Below are positions 61,201-64,000 of a stretch of 64,000 nucleotides of DNA, in pieces. The stretch comes from Nymphaea colorata (Eukaryota > Streptophyta > Magnoliopsida > Nymphaeales > Nymphaeaceae), in assembly GCF_008831285.2 (NCBI RefSeq), contig NC_045145.1, forward strand, positions 744,001-808,000, in the 5' to 3' direction. Below the pieces are notes generated by a model. That model did no database searches. It saw only the letters and a program-made list of their open reading frames with translations, and was not told the DNA's origin. Numbering within the stretch: the stretch's first letter is position 1; each line of letters opens with the position of its first letter. The position numbers and the translations under genes are program-made.

Positions 61201-61731
61201 CCATGTTCTCTCTTAGTTTCCTTATTGCTCATCCACATCATCCCAACTTATCTAACATATGTCTAGCTAGAAACGAAACTCAACTAAACTAAGAAACAAA
61301 ATCAACTAAATATGTACTAAATAGGGTACATTTACTTATACAGCCCACCATATATAAGTATATATATGGTCATAACTCCTATACAGTTATGACCAAATAA
61401 CATGCTTATAGGGCTATGAACCTATTCTGATCATAATACTATATTCCAGTATGACCTCTAATAACATAACACCAGTTGCCTTATATTAAATGGGATACTA
61501 CTAAAAAACAATGGTGCTATGTCTGGTAGAAAGCTTTGTCAATCCATGAAGTTTGGGGACTTGAACAGAAATCACAATCATTTGCTGATTTATATGCAAA
61601 AAAAGGTAACCCAACTACAGAAAGTGCAAATTTAATGAGACGCACAAGGATGTTTGAGAAGCTTCTTAGTTATTTGTGTGCCAAACATTGCATGCACAAG
61701 CAAGAAGAAATGACCAGGCTGCACACATTAC
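58243..61731. other. Intron-like sequence with a duplicated 240-bp segment
   Basis: Bases 58850-59085 and 60320-60565 are diverged direct copies ('atcacaagctcaatga', 'cacaacagttaacaatc' or its variant, 'caaacaagcatg'). Frames at 58456-58821 (minus) and 59233-59502 (plus) have no family that I can name. Bases 59276-59297 are (CT)n and 59717-59740 (AAT)n. No gene is called. Confidence 0.5.
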
Positions 61732-63070
61732 CTATGTCACCAGCTTGCTGTTGCTTTGACTGAATGATGATGTTACACCTTCCAACACATACATCCTACT
61801 GTTATTATTTGGCCAAAATCGAAATTGAAACACCCAATCCTTTCCATTTGCATCCTGAATCCTAAGAGGCAGTCCTTCAGGATGACAAAATGCTGGGAAG
61901 TACGTCTGTTCAAGATTAAGAATTGCATAAGAAACAAGCATATGAGTGTACCAAAAACCAAATTTAATTGAAGGAAGTCCAAGGAAGAAAGCAGCTCCAA
62001 ACAAGTTCGACGCTCTAGTAAATGGCAAAACAAGAGGACGAAAAAGTCTAACATGGTCTTAGTTTCAGAAAAGATGACTATAAAAATTTCAGTAACATAC
62101 CTCTACGTACTTTTTTGGCAGCACCAGGTGCCCTATCCGACCTGCATCACTAGCACCCAATGTTTTCTCAGATAAAGGGGTGATAATAGAATTTGAGCTT
62201 ACGGAAGGTCAAGGATCACATGGAGGACTTGGATTCACTATAATATCAACAAATCAAGTGAAAATTTTGGAGTGAATCAAACACGCCAAGCAAATATGCT
62301 TTACGGTACAATTCTCAAAGTACGTAGAAGTGGATACTGTCCTGATATTTTCTGAAGCTCCTGACTGCTGCTCATCCTTGGCCAATATTCAGAAAGGATA
62401 GACTGATTTCTTGGCCATCCTTCGGTGCGATGCCTTGCCATGGTGGCCTGATTTTTTTGCCTCTTTAGAAAAGTCCAGTCCAGTATGAAAGCTGGAAGGA
62501 TTTTCCTGTTGCAACATAGAAGGCCTCTGTTCACGTGCATGAGGTCCAGAAGGCTTGCTTGAATCCCTTGCTTCATTGTCCTTCAGAGAAGCAGACCATT
62601 GTCTTACATTTTCGCATGAACCAGATGATTCATGTTTTTAACAATCAAGAGATTTCTTGAGCTTAAGATCATGTTGCTTTCAGTTTCATGGATATTTCTT
62701 CCTTTCACATGCTTGGAATCCAGCAAGCCTCCTATATTATCTTGAACTGATCCACATAAAGGACTCTGCACATTAATTTCTGAATTCCCAATGTCAATCT
62801 TGTTATGTGCAGGGAGCTTGAAGTGACAACCTGCTTCCTTTTCAAATACATTTTGGTTGTCAACAAAGCAGGTAGATGCCTGCTCCAATTCTAGGAGTTT
62901 CTCACCAACCTTTTCAGTTCTAGGATACATCATCGTTGAACATGAGTTGGAATTCCAAGCTAAGGAGTGCAAAATCCCAATGATTGCTATACCTGTGCAA
63001 TACATAATTTGGAACTGGAGCCTGACTCCATTTTTTTTTTGTATATTGATCTCTGAAACCGTCAATGGAA
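61732..63070 (-). pseudogene. VAL: VAL/HSI2-like B3 transcriptional repressor, partial, frameshifted
   Basis: The minus strand holds a recognisable part of a VIVIPAROUS1/ABI3-LIKE (HSI2/VAL) gene, nuclear repressors of the seed programme that bind RY elements through a B3 domain. Pre-B3 region about 63070-62305: acidic linker, then TEGWPRNQSILSEYWPRM, QELQKISG and IVP before the donor 'gtacc|gtaaag'. B3 part 1, 62185-62101: [26 protein letters not shown], donor 'gtagag|gtatgt'. B3 part 2, 61905-61732: acceptor 'ttgaacag', [45 protein letters not shown], donor 'catag|gtaatg'. The DNA-contacting [16 protein letters not shown] block is kept except Tyr to Phe. One base is missing after GVT, so the end of the exon is out of frame; the pre-B3 exon has at least two further frameshifts, and no acceptor is evident before B3 part 1. 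The 5' exons (PHD-like) and the CW and EAR parts are absent. Just beyond the 5' side the LTR-like block begins at 63104. Confidence 0.8.
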
Positions 63071-63103
63071 GGTCAACGTGCAGTTCAAGACTGTTATAAC
63101 ATC

Positions 63104-64000
63104 TGTTGACACAAAGTCTGCAAAGACCATGGCAGCACCAGGTCCGGGAGAAGGGTCAGACCAGATGGGCAGTAGTTCTTCCATGGGATAGAAGGAATCA
63201 CAACGGAAAGAGGCTCAAATGCAGCAAATTGCAGAACAGTCCAAGACTGTTATGACAAACCCTATATAGTCATATTATATGCTCGAGGTGAAGGCTAAGA
63301 GAGCAGCAGAATCATGGTGGTCCGTTGCTAACAACAAGGACCAAAAACTGTTGCTTGTTGAGAAGTTCGATCACAAAACTGGGGGCTGACTTTGGCAAGC
63401 CCATGATAGAGGACGTCAGGAAATTGGGTTCATGACGAATGCCTACAGGGGTGACCAAGGACCTCCCATATCCCAAAAGTCTTTACTAAGGTCCTTGCCA
63501 AGGGACTATGGTCCTCATCCAAGCTGGGTAGGTGAGGGTGGAGATGTGAACTGTATTAAGGCAGTTCCAACAGACCTTGATGACTGTCAAAAGAGAGCTT
63601 GGGGACAAGCTCCATTCAATGGGGGTGGACTTGATGTGCACCTACCTAGAACATAGCCAAGGAGGCTGCCGATGACGTAGGCGGGATACCAGCTGCTATC
63701 AAAGTCATGGTCAGAAGCGGGGAGATGGCTAGCGCGGCATCAGTTGAAGCTATTGACTTTAAGGCATTGTGAGGTTGACCGAGAGATGATACAGGGAGGG
63801 CCAAGGTGTTTTGAGTGAAGTGATGCTAATTCCATGTCGAGCAAAGCCGAGGTGCTAAATGTAGAGCGCAAGACTGAAGGGCCGATTGAGATAGGCAGTC
63901 CAGAGGCAAGTGAGGTTAACCTTACTTTTGAGGAGATCGAACCGTAAGGCGTTAGGCGCAAGCCGGCCAGGGAGATTGCGGAGGGCAGCGATATCCATTG
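63104..64000 (+). mobile_element. LTR-like block, copy 2, cut by the window edge
   Basis: It starts with the same 'tgttgacacaaag' as 28421 and stays similar, with few gaps, to the last base, which corresponds to about 29330 in copy 1. Same orientation. It separates the VAL-like fragment from whatever lies to the right. Small open frames (63432-63656 plus, 63740-63961 minus) have counterparts in copy 1 and are properties of the repeat, not genes. Confidence 0.7.

Noticed and set aside
63432-63961. Open frames in the right-hand LTR-like block
   Set aside because: Equivalent frames exist in the copy at 28748-29408 and belong to the non-coding repeat. They show no protein motif.
1-64000. CRISPR arrays, prokaryotic operons, rRNA and tRNA genes
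   Set aside because: No regularly spaced identical repeats with unique spacers, no ribosome-binding-site/ORF organisation and no tRNA B-box consensus (GGTTCGAATCC-like) were noticed on reading. A dedicated tRNA and rRNA scan was not possible.

Overview
This is an AT-rich stretch of nuclear DNA from a flowering plant. The evidence is split genes with plant-type splice sites, families known from plants (receptor-like LRR proteins, a VAL-type B3 factor, a plant GH2 beta-galactosidase exon), degenerate Ty1/copia and Ty3/gypsy retrotransposons, a CACTA-type terminus, many AT/CT/GA microsatellites and a 100-base assembly gap. I cannot name the species. I see no bacterial operons, no CRISPR array and no rRNA or tRNA gene. 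I find no host gene that is complete and intact.

Layout. 0-2 kb: the 5' end of an LRR receptor-like kinase on the minus strand with a premature stop, then a small internally deleted echo of the same gene. 3-9 kb: a 36-bp minisatellite, nested tandem repeats, one possible exon, a dispersed CACTA-like repeat and an imperfect inverted repeat. 10-11 kb: the C-terminal half of a PII-2-like LRR protein gene, frameshifted at a run of 14 C and cut on its 5' side by repeat DNA. 11-22 kb: a CACTA terminus, a foldback MITE, a 146-bp tandem duplication, and several members of a family rich in GGATTCGGATC-like subterminal repeats, including a candidate 3.25-kb element with about 35-bp terminal inverted repeats. 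23.3-24.5 kb: a 1.2-kb composite palindrome, one foldback nested inside another.

26.7-32.5 kb: Ty3/gypsy gag-protease with many lesions (the gap lies at its upstream edge), abutting a 1.4-kb LTR-like block that recurs at 63.1 kb to the right end, followed by repeat-rich non-coding sequence. 32.7 kb: a possible host exon. 36.9-38.1 kb: degenerate Ty1/copia integrase and RT. 39-50 kb: mostly repeats, including an 80-bp degenerate array, a 700-bp tandem duplication and a 0.58-kb direct repeat pair. 50.0-51.5 kb: the 3' end of a minus-strand Ty1/copia element (RT, RNase H, polypurine tract, 507-bp LTR). 51.7-52.8 kb: a degenerate minus-strand gypsy gag. 54-63 kb: minus-strand host gene debris, namely an acidic exon with good splice sites, one exon of a GH2 beta-galactosidase with a stop codon, and a VAL/HSI2-like B3 gene with a frameshift, whose remaining 5' part ends where the second LTR copy begins.

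The picture is of old gene fragments and duplicated pieces repeatedly interrupted by mobile elements. I see no functional operon-like co-operation between genes. Coordinates of degenerate features are approximate. All family assignments come from motif recognition without database searches.
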